From assembly GCF_009002475.1 (NCBI RefSeq), contig NZ_AP019860.1:1612001-1676000 (forward strand): DNA of 64,000 nt, written 5' to 3'. This DNA comes from Candidatus Uabimicrobium amorphum. GTDB taxonomy: Bacteria; Planctomycetota; Uabimicrobiia; Uabimicrobiales; Uabimicrobiaceae. Positions 33,897 through 42,626 of the stretch are shown piece by piece; position 1 is the stretch's first letter, and each line of letters starts with the position of its first letter. The notes beneath the pieces were generated by a model that was not told the DNA's origin, ran no database searches, and saw only the letters and a list, made by a program, of their open reading frames with translations. The translations under genes were made by a program, and so were the position numbers.

Positions 33897-36203
33897 TCAA
33901 TCTCTATCTGCATTAAATTTTACTAATGTAACCACGATGGATTTAGAGGCCGGAGTGTTACTACCGTCGGCTTTGTGACCTATGGGAACGAGAACATTTG
34001 CTTCCGGAAAATACGTCGCCACACAACATGCAGGGATATCGTATTCCACCACCATAAATTTACGAGCAATGCGTTTTTCACCACTAAAATGACTGGTAAT
34101 GTCGACGTGATCGCCTTGCTTTAGCTGTGCGTTTTCCATATCAGAACGATTCATTAAAATAACACGGCGCGTATTGTGGATACCACGATAACGATCAGAA
34201 AGACCATAAATCGTTGTGTTGTACTGGTCGTGGCTGCGAATCGTCATCATCATATACTCATCTTTTTGCAATGTACTACGCGGAATGGGGTGAGACGTGA
34301 AAACGCCTTTTTCTGAAGAAGTGGCAAAATAGCACTTGTCGCGTACCGCATTCGGTAAATAAAAACCATCATGAACGCGTTTGTTGTAATTGTCGAAACC
34401 TGCGATTGTTTTTTCAATGCACTCGCGCACCACATCGTAGTTGTCCATGGAATCCCACGCAAATTTTTCGGGAAACATTGCTTTTGCCATCTCGCGCACA
34501 ATCCATATTTCACTGCGCAGCTCCGTCGAGGCAGGAGTCAGCAACCCTTGTGTTTTATGCACAATCCCCATCGAATTTTCCACGCTACAAAATTGCAATT
34601 TACCGTTTTGCACATCCTGCTCGGTGCGGCCAAGACATGGCAAGATAATCGACTCTTTTCCGGTGATCAAATGCGCGCGATTGAGCTTTGTCGATACATG
34701 AACCGTAAGATCGCAATTGCTCATTGCTGTTGCCGTGTACTCGGTGTCTGGTGTGGCCGAAAGAAAATTGCCGCCCATAGAAAAAAACACTTTTACCTTA
34801 CTGTCGTACATCGCTTCGATGGCAGCAACGGTGTCATAGCCCTTTTGTTGTGGAGGAGTAAAATCAAACACCTTTGACAGATTTTCCAGAAGCGCTTGCG
34901 GGGGATTACTCGTAATACCCACCGTCCGATCGCCTTGCACATTGCTATGTCCACGCACAGGACATGCACCAGCGCCTTTACGCCCAAAATGTCCCCCGAG
35001 AAGAAGTAAATTCACCACATTCTGGATATTGGCAATGGCATTTTTATGCTGTGTCAGTCCCATCGCCCAACAGCAGATCATGCTCTTGGCATGGGCAATA
35101 ATCTGTGTTGCCTCTTCGATTTTCTCCTGAGAAATACCACTCTCTTCGACAATGATTTCCCATGATTCTTCGCGTATGTCTGTACAAAATGCGTCAAATC
35201 CCACCGTATTTTTCTCAATAAAATCGTAGTCAATGAGGCGTTTGTCGTTTTGTTCATCCAATGCCAACCACGCTTTTAAAATTCCCTTGAGAAGAGCAAC
35301 ATCTCCATTTATCTTCACCTGTAGAAAAAGTGAAGTAAGCTTTGTACTGTTAACTCCCATTAGTCCACTCACCTCTTGAGGATGTGCAAAACGGTTGCTA
35401 CCAACTTCTGACAACGGATTAATGGTGATGATCTGACAGCCACCACGCGCAGCTTTCTGCAAAGCGGTCAGCATACGAGGATGATTCGTTCCGGGATTTT
35501 GTCCAAGAACCACAATGCACTCTGCATGTTCGAAGTCTTCTAAAGTTACGGTACCTTTACCAATGCCGATAACTTGCTTGAGTCCCATTCCACTGGATTC
35601 ATGACACATATTTGAACAGTCAGGTAGGTTATTTGTTCCCAACATACGCGCAAAAAGCTGTAGCAAAAACGCCGCTTCATTGCTAGTACGTCCTGAAGTA
35701 TAAAATACCGCGTCATTCGCACTTTCAAGATCTTTCAGCTTTGTGGTAATCTTCTCAAGAGCGTCTTCCCAGGAAATTTCTTCATAACAAGACGCATCAG
35801 GAGCGAGATAAACTGGATGAGTCAAACGCCCTTGTTTCCCCAACCAATAGTCGCTTTGCAAGGAAAGCTTGTCCACCGACCATTCGCCAAAAAATTGTGG
35901 TGTAACGCGCTTTTTCGTCGCCTCTTCGGCAACGGCCTTTACTCCATTTTCGCAAAACTCGACAACACTGCGCTTGTCTTCTGGGTCCGGCCACGCACAG
36001 CCAGGGCAATCAAATCCATCTTTTTGGTTCACCTTACGCAGCGTTTGTAGAGTGCGCAAAGTTCCCATTTCTTTGAAGGCATGTTGCGTACTTGACATCA
36101 CCGCCTTACTCCCACCTGCCACATCGGGATTTTTGGTGATTTTGGCATCACTAAAGTTTTCCAGTGGCGGCTGCGCTTGTGTATTTTTTCTTTTGTAATT
36201 CAT
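33897..36203 (-). CDS. FdhF/YdeP-type molybdopterin oxidoreductase
   Basis: 768 residues of the DMSO-reductase superfamily in the YdeP form: an N-terminal FDCPGCAWPDPEDKR (63-77) without a full [4Fe-4S] motif, GRTSNEAAFLLQLFARMLGTNNLPDCSNMCHESSG, GQNPGTNHPRMLTALQ, and a C-terminal MGD domain with TIRSHDQYNTTIYGLSDRYRGI. YdeP proteins are cytoplasmic and linked to acid or oxidative stress, with substrate unknown. The cytochrome lipoprotein at 36340 is divergent from it, with 136 nt between them. Confidence 0.9.
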   Translation of the reverse strand: MNYKRKNTQAQPPLENFSDAKITKNPDVAGGSKAVMSSTQHAFKEMGTLRTLQTLRKVNQKDGFDCPGCAWPDPEDKRSVVEFCENGVKAVAEEATKKRVTPQFFGEWSVDKLSLQSDYWLGKQGRLTHPVYLAPDASCYEEISWEDALEKITTKLKDLESANDAVFYTSGRTSNEAAFLLQLFARMLGTNNLPDCSNMCHESSGMGLKQVIGIGKGTVTLEDFEHAECIVVLGQNPGTNHPRMLTALQKAARGGCQIITINPLSEVGSNRFAHPQEVSGLMGVNSTKLTSLFLQVKINGDVALLKGILKAWLALDEQNDKRLIDYDFIEKNTVGFDAFCTDIREESWEIIVEESGISQEKIEEATQIIAHAKSMICCWAMGLTQHKNAIANIQNVVNLLLLGGHFGRKGAGACPVRGHSNVQGDRTVGITSNPPQALLENLSKVFDFTPPQQKGYDTVAAIEAMYDSKVKVFFSMGGNFLSATPDTEYTATAMSNCDLTVHVSTKLNRAHLITGKESIILPCLGRTEQDVQNGKLQFCSVENSMGIVHKTQGLLTPASTELRSEIWIVREMAKAMFPEKFAWDSMDNYDVVRECIEKTIAGFDNYNKRVHDGFYLPNAVRDKCYFATSSEKGVFTSHPIPRSTLQKDEYMMMTIRSHDQYNTTIYGLSDRYRGIHNTRRVILMNRSDMENAQLKQGDHVDITSHFSGEKRIARKFMVVEYDIPACCVATYFPEANVLVPIGHKADGSNTPASKSIVVTLVKFNADRD

Positions 36204-36275
36204 AAAAACCCCAACTATTCGTTAAATTTGTTGATTTTGAACGCCATTATAACTTATTGACCAACACAAAAAAAG

Positions 36276-36306
36276 TTGCAAAAATTTTTCCGTAATTTGT
36301 TATGAT
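36276..36306 (+). promoter_or_regulatory. Possible sigma70-like promoter
   Basis: TTGCAA (36276-36281) and TATGAT (36301-36306) are 19 nt apart, upstream of the cytochrome lipoprotein at 36340. The same GTTATGATAG context is found at 47623-47632. Confidence 0.35.
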
Positions 36307-36339
36307 AGCAAAAATTTTACATTCAAATGGAGACAAGTT

Positions 36340-37833
36340 ATGAAATATATTGCGGTATTAAGTTTCGTTATTTTGATAAGTTGTAGTAGTGAAGTCGAAG
36401 TGGTGGACACCACCCCACAGCCGTTGCCGGGTATCGACATAAGCTATTACCAAGGGCAAATCGAACCCAAGATCGACGGTTACCCCACAGGCACACCACT
36501 AGTTGTGGAATATACCAATGCCGACTTTCCTGAGAGCACTTACGCCAATGATAAATACTTATTTGTCGCAAACATCAACGGTGTAGGTTTAGACAAGGAC
36601 GGCAATGGCTGGATCGCCAAAATGCCTTTGGGGAAATTACCCCAAAAAATGACCCCGTGGGTGAGTGGTTTAAACGCACCAAAAGGCATGCGTGCTTCTA
36701 AAGGTACGTTATGGGTAGCCGATATTGACACTGTGGTTGCCATTGACATCGCCGCAGGAAAAATTACACAAAAAATAGAGCTGGCCGATAGTGGATTCTT
36801 AAACGACATTGCTGTTGATAACGACGGCAATATTTACGTTTCGGATACACTCAAAAGTCGTATTTGGAAAATAACAGATGGTAAAGCCAGTATATGGGAT
36901 GAAGGCAAACACTTAGAGTCGCCAAACGGTTTACTCGTCGATGGGGACAAACTCATTGTCGCTGCTTTTGGTTACCTAACGGAATTATGGAAAGCCCAGT
37001 CCCCCGGCAAATTGTATTCCTTAGATTTGAAAACAAAAGACAAAAAAGACATCACCGGAACATTGGGCAATTTAGATGGACTGGAAAAATACGACGACAA
37101 TCATTACTTAGTGTCAGACTGGCCGCAAGGGAAGATATTTGCGGTAAACAAAAATGGCGAAAAAAAAGTAATTGTCCATGGTATACTCGGAGCTGCGGAC
37201 ATTGGGTTTGCTTCGGGCAAAAAGTGGCTAACCATCCCACGCATGGGAGAAGATCTCATCACGGTTCTCCACATAGATTCACTGGAAAAGTTAGATGGTA
37301 TGCAAAAAAAGCATGAAGTAAAAATAAACCAACTATGGAATAAAGGACGCATTCGTTCTGCGGCGTGCAATGCCTGCCATGGCCGCGAGGGAAATAGTGG
37401 CAATACACTGTGGCCTAATTTGCGCAATCAACATCGTAATTACTTTGTCAAAGCACTACGCGATTTTCGCAAAGGAAAGCGCAAGCACCCGCTAATGACA
37501 CCCGCAGCAAAAAATCTTACCGATAGAGACATTACCTATCTTTCTTATTACTACACTGCGTATAGGGATGAGCCACGTAGCGAGCCATTAAACGACGAGA
37601 AGTGGCAAAAAGGCAAGACTAAATCAAAGACATGCTTTACTTGCCACGGCACAAATGGCATTAGCCCGGCATCCATGTGGCCGAGCTTGATCAAGCAAAG
37701 CGAAGGGTATTTGGTGAAGTCCATGAAAGACTTTCGCGACGGGAAAAGAAAAGATTTGCAGATGAATTATGTGATGAAGAAGTTTAGCGACGAAGACATT
37801 GAAGCAGTGGCTTATTATTTTTATCACCAGTAA
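36340..37833 (+). CDS. Lipoprotein: SMP-30/NHL propeller with two cytochrome c domains
   Basis: 497 residues. Lipobox ISC (Cys15) gives a lipoprotein. Residues about 45-330 form an NHL/SMP-30-like propeller (AVDNDGNIYVSDTLKSRIWK, GLLVDGDKLIVAAFG). Two cytochrome c domains follow: CNACH (343-347) with Met in HPLMTP, and CFTCH (432-436) with Met in LQMNY. Both resemble the short c4-type domains (YFVKALRDFRKGKR, YLVKSMKDFRDGKR), so the two hemes likely arose by duplication. It should be an outer-membrane or periplasmic electron carrier or dehydrogenase. A GGAG site precedes the ATG, and a strong hairpin follows. Confidence 0.88.
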   Translation: MKYIAVLSFVILISCSSEVEVVDTTPQPLPGIDISYYQGQIEPKIDGYPTGTPLVVEYTNADFPESTYANDKYLFVANINGVGLDKDGNGWIAKMPLGKLPQKMTPWVSGLNAPKGMRASKGTLWVADIDTVVAIDIAAGKITQKIELADSGFLNDIAVDNDGNIYVSDTLKSRIWKITDGKASIWDEGKHLESPNGLLVDGDKLIVAAFGYLTELWKAQSPGKLYSLDLKTKDKKDITGTLGNLDGLEKYDDNHYLVSDWPQGKIFAVNKNGEKKVIVHGILGAADIGFASGKKWLTIPRMGEDLITVLHIDSLEKLDGMQKKHEVKINQLWNKGRIRSAACNACHGREGNSGNTLWPNLRNQHRNYFVKALRDFRKGKRKHPLMTPAAKNLTDRDITYLSYYYTAYRDEPRSEPLNDEKWQKGKTKSKTCFTCHGTNGISPASMWPSLIKQSEGYLVKSMKDFRDGKRKDLQMNYVMKKFSDEDIEAVAYYFYHQ

Positions 37834-37849
37834 ATTATACGAAGGTTGC

Positions 37850-37897
37850 CATGTGATTATTTGGTTTTGTGAAACCGCAAAACCAAATAATCACATG
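37850..37897. terminator. Perfect 20-bp hairpin between convergent genes
   Basis: CATGTGATTATTTGGTTTTG (37850-37869) is the exact reverse complement of 37878-37897, with an 8-nt loop. It lies 16 nt after the cytochrome gene and 10 nt before the end of the convergent cyclase-fold gene at 37908, so it probably terminates both. Confidence 0.75.
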
Positions 37898-37907
37898 CAA
37901 TCCAAAA

Positions 37908-38969
37908 CTACCCTGGAGTGATAATACGAATTGTCTCTTTCACTGGTAAGGTTGCTGGCAAGGTCGCCTTCACCAAAAATAACAGAGCAAAACATGTCGT
38001 CACCATATCCTTCCAGTGACCGTCTCTTTGATGTCGCACAAGATAACTAGCGCCAAGCGCATACCACTCAAAGCGACCAATCAAGTCCCAACCAATCAAA
38101 CTCCCTACACGTTCCAAACCATACAAATAGTAATAGTGCCAGTTCTTGTGATGGCGCGAACGACTCGGATTTGTTTCTACGGTAAAATGTAGAGCCAACC
38201 ACGCCATACCATCCTCGATACCTTTTGTCAACATCTTATGTGCCCGCGCATATTTTTTCGTTGTACTAAGATGTTCGCGAATAATGAGCAAACAACAAAC
38301 GCCTGCGGCGGTCATACTTCCCGTAGAAGATGCCTTCGCGGTATATCCCCAACCACGTGCGTAATGTTGCGTATCACTTTTGTAATACTCATTTTTACTA
38401 CCACCTATGACTCCAACGACTTCATGGCCATTTTTTTGTGCACGCAACAAAGCTTCCAATAGCCGCAACCATATCTTATCGGATATTTTGACTCCTAATC
38501 TCACCGCAGATCTCAAGGCAAAAACGGCAAATTGCGTATTCGACAAATCTTTAGAAGATGAGTGCGTACTATAAGACCAATAATCATTCGACCGCGCCGC
38601 AAGCAGCTTTTTCACCATTACTTTTAATAACAGTTGCATTCTTTTGGGAAATTTGGGAACTTTACGACGATAGTAATCTAAAGCCATAATGGTGAGAGAC
38701 ACGCCATAAGTAGTACGAGGAGGACGCTGCCAGAGGGAAGAAAAGCCCGCGCGTATTGCTCTTGTTTTCGGGTTAACACCAGACTTCAACAACGTAAAAA
38801 CAACCAACGCTGTTTTGCCAGGTCCCTCCCAGCTTCCGTTGCGTTTTTGTTTTTTGAGTAAATATGCGACACCTGAATTTACGGTGCTGTTGATTTCGGT
38901 CTGTTGGACGTTGGCTGCAAAAGCAACTATTGTTGTGGAAAGCATTAAAATGCATAGCGATTTTTTCAT
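37908..38969 (-). CDS. Secreted terpenoid-cyclase-fold (prenyltransferase/squalene-oxidase repeat) protein
   Basis: 353 residues with a signal peptide (1-18). The mature protein has repeats of the alpha/alpha barrel type: GVAYLLKKQKRNGSWEGP (near 33-50), SLTIMALDYYRR, NTQFAVFALRSAV, RGWGYT...GSMTAAGVCCLL and YLVRHQRDGHWKDMVTTCFALLFL. The QxxxGxW-like elements define the repeat. Such secreted forms are frequent in Planctomycetota and are not known to be cyclases. The ATG at 38969 follows an AAAGGAGAT site; the upstream extension to 39017 is not used. The role is unknown. Confidence 0.8.
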   Translation of the reverse strand: MKKSLCILMLSTTIVAFAANVQQTEINSTVNSGVAYLLKKQKRNGSWEGPGKTALVVFTLLKSGVNPKTRAIRAGFSSLWQRPPRTTYGVSLTIMALDYYRRKVPKFPKRMQLLLKVMVKKLLAARSNDYWSYSTHSSSKDLSNTQFAVFALRSAVRLGVKISDKIWLRLLEALLRAQKNGHEVVGVIGGSKNEYYKSDTQHYARGWGYTAKASSTGSMTAAGVCCLLIIREHLSTTKKYARAHKMLTKGIEDGMAWLALHFTVETNPSRSRHHKNWHYYYLYGLERVGSLIGWDLIGRFEWYALGASYLVRHQRDGHWKDMVTTCFALLFLVKATLPATLPVKETIRIITPG

Positions 38970-39116
38970 TGCGTATCTCCTTTGTAAATGTATAGGTTTA
39001 CCTTTAGAGATGCGCAAATCGCAAAAAGGTTAAATAAAATCTAAATTTTTTAACCCCCTCAAAAAATCGCTATTCTTTGGTATGACATTGAAATCTTTTT
39101 TGTTACGTAGTTCCCA

Positions 39117-39707
39117 TTACTCGGGGTAGATGTCATTCGAACCGTCAAATGGACCTATAAAAAGAAAAATCCATTGATTGTAGTAAGAAGAACCCCAAAG
39201 GTCATCAGACTTGGAAACAAAAGTGTTGTCGGCAGTTTTATAAATCCACAACTGCATTTTACACCATCCTTGAGATGTATCACGTTTGAATACACTAATT
39301 GGCGGTGTAATAACTGGTGGAAGTTCTGCCCCAAAACCGAGAGCAACAGGTAAACCAGGTATACCCATCGTGAAATCGCTATCAAAAATTCCGAGAGTTC
39401 CATTGCGTACTTCAACAGTGTAGTCAGAACCATCGGCAACGACAATAGCGCCTGCCGCAGACAAATGTTCGCGTAATGCACTACTGACATACGGTTTATC
39501 CACAGAATCATAATGTGAATCGTCAATGGTCACTTTTTTTCCGCTTAAACTTTTGTCAACTTTGTAGTTCTGGATAGCACGTTCCGCTGCGGTGGAAACC
39601 AGAAGTATTTCGGTTGCTGTTCTCGCTGTTGTCGTATCGCGAATTCCACCAATACACCCTATCATAGGAAGAAATGCAAGCAGAATCATAATACAGCGTG
39701 AAAACAT
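39117..39707 (-). CDS. Lipoprotein of unknown function
   Basis: 196 residues with a signal ending in the lipobox MIGC. The mature start GGIRDTTTARTATEILLVST, the block KKVTIDDSHYDSVDKPYVSSALREHL and YTVEVRNGTLGIFDSDF look conserved. They may match the uncharacterised DUF6655 family, which is from memory. No enzyme motif is visible. The ATG at 39707 follows an AAGGAG site and the extension to 39743 is not needed. It is likely an envelope lipoprotein. Confidence 0.7.
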   Translation of the reverse strand: MFSRCIMILLAFLPMIGCIGGIRDTTTARTATEILLVSTAAERAIQNYKVDKSLSGKKVTIDDSHYDSVDKPYVSSALREHLSAAGAIVVADGSDYTVEVRNGTLGIFDSDFTMGIPGLPVALGFGAELPPVITPPISVFKRDTSQGWCKMQLWIYKTADNTFVSKSDDLWGSSYYNQWIFLFIGPFDGSNDIYPE

Positions 39708-40148
39708 TTTTAACTCCTTATCGATACTCTTAATATAAAACACAAGTTCCTCGTTTATTAGAAACTTTTCAACAAACTACTAGAATCGTGTAGTTTTGTC
39801 AAAACGAAAATAGGTTTTTACAATGAAGTACTACATTTCCCAAAACTGCGCTAATTTTTGTTCCTTTTGCGTGTAATACCACAAAAAACGACGGCTTTCT
39901 TTGCCGCGAATAACTGTGCTAGGTAATGATTGTTAAATTTCATTTTCGGCCTTCCAAATAAACGTTTACTGTTATCCATTCAAATGTGACAAATAATTTG
40001 TCAATGTTTAGATTTTCACATACGAAAATATAGTATAATGAAATGATGTGCAAATAAAAATAGCAGGGTACTTGTTTTTGTAACTCCTTTGTCATCTTTT
40101 AATATAGATTTTTGAAAAAATCTTGCCATATTTATAGAAGGTTATCGT
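39708..40148. other. Intergenic region with at most a short coding relic
   Basis: No gene is visible in this 441-nt gap. On the minus strand a 33-codon frame without start (39831-39932) reads LPSTVIRGKESRRFLWYYTQ and then KEQKLAQFWEM before a stop, which has protein-like composition and could be a relic or chance. An A/T-rich TATAAT at about 40031 could be part of a promoter for the acetyltransferase. Confidence 0.35.
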
Positions 40149-40667
40149 ATGAGAATTACACCAAATATTTTACTTGAAAATCTGACGATAGAAGATGCAT
40201 CTACTCTTTTTTCCTTGATAGAAAAAAATCGTGATTTGCTTGAAAAGTATTTGTATTGGGTCAAAAGTGTTGTCGATGTAAAAACAGCAGAAGATTACAT
40301 TCGCACGCGTGTGTCGAGTGATAAACCTGGAGCCAAATGGTTCAAAATTATCTTTCGCAAAAAAATTTCGGGTATTTTCGGCATCAAATCTTTATGTCAT
40401 GAGAAATCAGAAGTAGAAATAGGTTATTGGTTATCACAACACGCTCATGGAAATGGGATAGTTACACAAATAATTTCGACCGTTTGTGAGAGCCTTAAAC
40501 ATAAAAAGAATATAAAATACCTGAAAATTTGCTGTCTAGAAGAAAATCATGCAAGTATCTCCGTAGCGAAGAGTGTGGGCGGAATTCACACAAATACCAT
40601 TCATAAATATTTTGAAATCGATGGAATCTTGCAAGATCTACATGTATACACCGCCAAATTGTTTTGA
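40149..40667 (+). CDS. GNAT acetyltransferase (RimJ/RimL-like)
   Basis: 172 residues with the layout of ribosomal-protein-type N-acetyltransferases: an N-terminal LLENLTIEDASTLFSLIEKN, the middle FGIKSLCHEKSEVEIGYWLSQHAHGNGIVTQII (motif A with a degenerate acetyl-CoA loop, HAHGNG), and LKICCLEENHASISVAKSVGG near the end. It is likely to acetylate an amine using acetyl-CoA. The target is unknown. It stands alone, convergent with the kinase downstream. Confidence 0.85.
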   Translation: MRITPNILLENLTIEDASTLFSLIEKNRDLLEKYLYWVKSVVDVKTAEDYIRTRVSSDKPGAKWFKIIFRKKISGIFGIKSLCHEKSEVEIGYWLSQHAHGNGIVTQIISTVCESLKHKKNIKYLKICCLEENHASISVAKSVGGIHTNTIHKYFEIDGILQDLHVYTAKLF

Positions 40668-40677
40668 TATTGCCGCA

Positions 40678-42528
40678 TCATTTTTTCCTTTTGGGAATTA
40701 GCATGCGTAGTCGGGCAATCGTGGTATCCAGATTTGCATCTTTCACACCCAATGCCTTCGCATCCCCAAAGTCTTTTAGGGCCTGCCGAAAATTACTCTT
40801 CATCATATGTAATCTACCGCGATTGACATAGGCCTTGGCCAAATTAGGCTCTAGTGCCAGGGCCTTATCGTGATCCACAAGAGCTTCGTGGTACATTTTT
40901 TTATCGATATACAATCGCCCTCGTCCCGCATACGCATCTACATAAGAAGGATTTAATTCAATGGCAACGCTGTAATCTCGGAGGGCCTCATTTAACTTTC
41001 CTTGGCGATGATAAATGTTCGCGCGAAAAACGTATGGTTCTGCGCGCTTTGGGTCTATTTGCATGGCTTTGGCAATATCTTTGAGGGCTTCTTCATTTTT
41101 TCCTAACTTGCGGTATGTGTTGGCGCGATTGATGTAACCCAAAACGTCCTCAGGGGAATCGGCAATCACATGATTATAATCTTTAATCGATTCTTCCAAA
41201 TACCGACGTTTATTGCTCTGTCCAAAGATAGCACCGCGTAGCCATCGCAATTCTTTTGCTGTTTTTAAACGATCGGCTTGTTGAAAAACTTTGATAAACG
41301 GCTGTACAAATTTTTTATCTTGTATTAAACGTGGAGATTTCTTTGCTGCGTATTTGAGGGATTTGAGGCTCGCGTTTACCAAAACTTGCGATTGTTGTTG
41401 CTCTTGCTTCAATTTGACAAGATTCTCTTCGGTTTTCTTCTTTTCTTGCATCAGAAGAACATTGAGATCTTGTGCTTGTTGCCAGGCATGAGTAATGAAC
41501 GTAACAGCTACGAGCAAAATGCTAAAAACACTGATCACCGCCAGGGTTAGAATTTTATTTTTCAAGAAGAAGTATCGTGCGGCATCTAATTTGGTGTACC
41601 TTTTGGCTAAAATGGGTCTTTGTTGCTGCAAATTGCGAAATTCTTTGGTCAATTGTCGAAAATCGTTGTAGCGTTTTTGCGGTTTTTTTTCTAGACACTT
41701 CAAACAAATCGCTTCGAGATACGCAGACACTTTTTCATTGAATTCGTGAGGAGGAACGGGGTATTTATCTACGATTTGGCAGACAATATTCACATAGTGC
41801 GCTCCCTGAAAAACCGGGCGCAAAGTCAAAGCTTCGTATAATGTCGCACCTATGGAATAAATATCACTTTGGATTGTCGCTTTGCCCTCGATTTGCTCCG
41901 GGGACATGTACAACAACGTCCCCAACATTTGACCTGATTGCGAAAGTTTTTCCACATCTTCATCGCGCACTTTCGCAAGACCAAAGTCCATAATTTTTGG
42001 CTGGCCTTGGGCCGTTACCATGATATTTGCCGGTTTAATATCGCGGTGTAAGATATTTTTTTTGTGCGCATGCTGTAGGGCTTCGCAGATTTTGATCATC
42101 AAATCAATGATATGGGTCTCTTTCAACCTGCGTTCATGAATAAGCTGCTGCAAGGTCCAACCTTCTATGTACTCCATGGCAATATATGGTTGTGGTTTCT
42201 CACCCACCTCGTAAAATCGTACTATATTGGGATGATCCAAACGTGCAGTTGCCGCAGCTTCTAACAAAAATCGTTTTTGATTTTGGTGAGATGCTTGGTT
42301 GGCAATCACCTTGAGAGCCACAGGTATTTTCAGTTTGGTGTCATATGCCTTGTAGACAACCCCCATGCCTCCGCGTCCGAGAGGTCTTTCTATGTGGTAG
42401 CGACCAAACGTTTGTCCTTTTACAATGGGACTCTGTGTACGAAGGTGATCAAAGAATTCGCTGTGCTTTTTTGTGGTTTCAGCCCTTGAGTCGGCAGCGG
42501 TAACATTTTCCCTATTGTGGTAATCCAT
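40678..42528 (-). CDS. Ser/Thr protein kinase with TPR repeats
   Basis: 616 residues. The kinase domain (about 44-300) has all key elements: GRGGMG (51-56), Lys73, HRDIKPAN (161-168), DFG (181-183) and SPE (209-211). A basic juxtamembrane part leads to a membrane helix (326-346), a coiled-coil stretch rich in Lys/Gln (about 355-395), and four or five TPRs (about 465-605; for example YINRANTYRKLGKNEEALKD). The kinase is cytoplasmic and the TPRs should face the periplasm. The ATG at 42528 follows AGGAGTGAG; the frame extends to 42627 without need. It is of the same general type as the tandem kinases at 54-60 kb. Confidence 0.92.
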   Translation of the reverse strand: MDYHNRENVTAADSRAETTKKHSEFFDHLRTQSPIVKGQTFGRYHIERPLGRGGMGVVYKAYDTKLKIPVALKVIANQASHQNQKRFLLEAAATARLDHPNIVRFYEVGEKPQPYIAMEYIEGWTLQQLIHERRLKETHIIDLMIKICEALQHAHKKNILHRDIKPANIMVTAQGQPKIMDFGLAKVRDEDVEKLSQSGQMLGTLLYMSPEQIEGKATIQSDIYSIGATLYEALTLRPVFQGAHYVNIVCQIVDKYPVPPHEFNEKVSAYLEAICLKCLEKKPQKRYNDFRQLTKEFRNLQQQRPILAKRYTKLDAARYFFLKNKILTLAVISVFSILLVAVTFITHAWQQAQDLNVLLMQEKKKTEENLVKLKQEQQQSQVLVNASLKSLKYAAKKSPRLIQDKKFVQPFIKVFQQADRLKTAKELRWLRGAIFGQSNKRRYLEESIKDYNHVIADSPEDVLGYINRANTYRKLGKNEEALKDIAKAMQIDPKRAEPYVFRANIYHRQGKLNEALRDYSVAIELNPSYVDAYAGRGRLYIDKKMYHEALVDHDKALALEPNLAKAYVNRGRLHMMKSNFRQALKDFGDAKALGVKDANLDTTIARLRMLIPKRKK

Positions 42529-42583
42529 ACTCACTCCTATCCTCTCACTACGCTTTTGTCTTGTATTTGTAAAATGATCGAGG

Positions 42584-42613
42584 TCTCCCACATTGCAATG
42601 GCAATGTGGGAGA
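42584..42613 (-). terminator. Hairpin after the DUF255 gene
   Basis: TCTCCCACATTGC (42584-42596) is the exact reverse complement of 42601-42613, with loop AATG. It lies 14 nt beyond the stop of the minus-strand DUF255 gene and before the kinase start, so it may limit read-through into the kinase. No T-run. Confidence 0.55.
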
Positions 42614-42626
42614 ATCCACGGTATCA

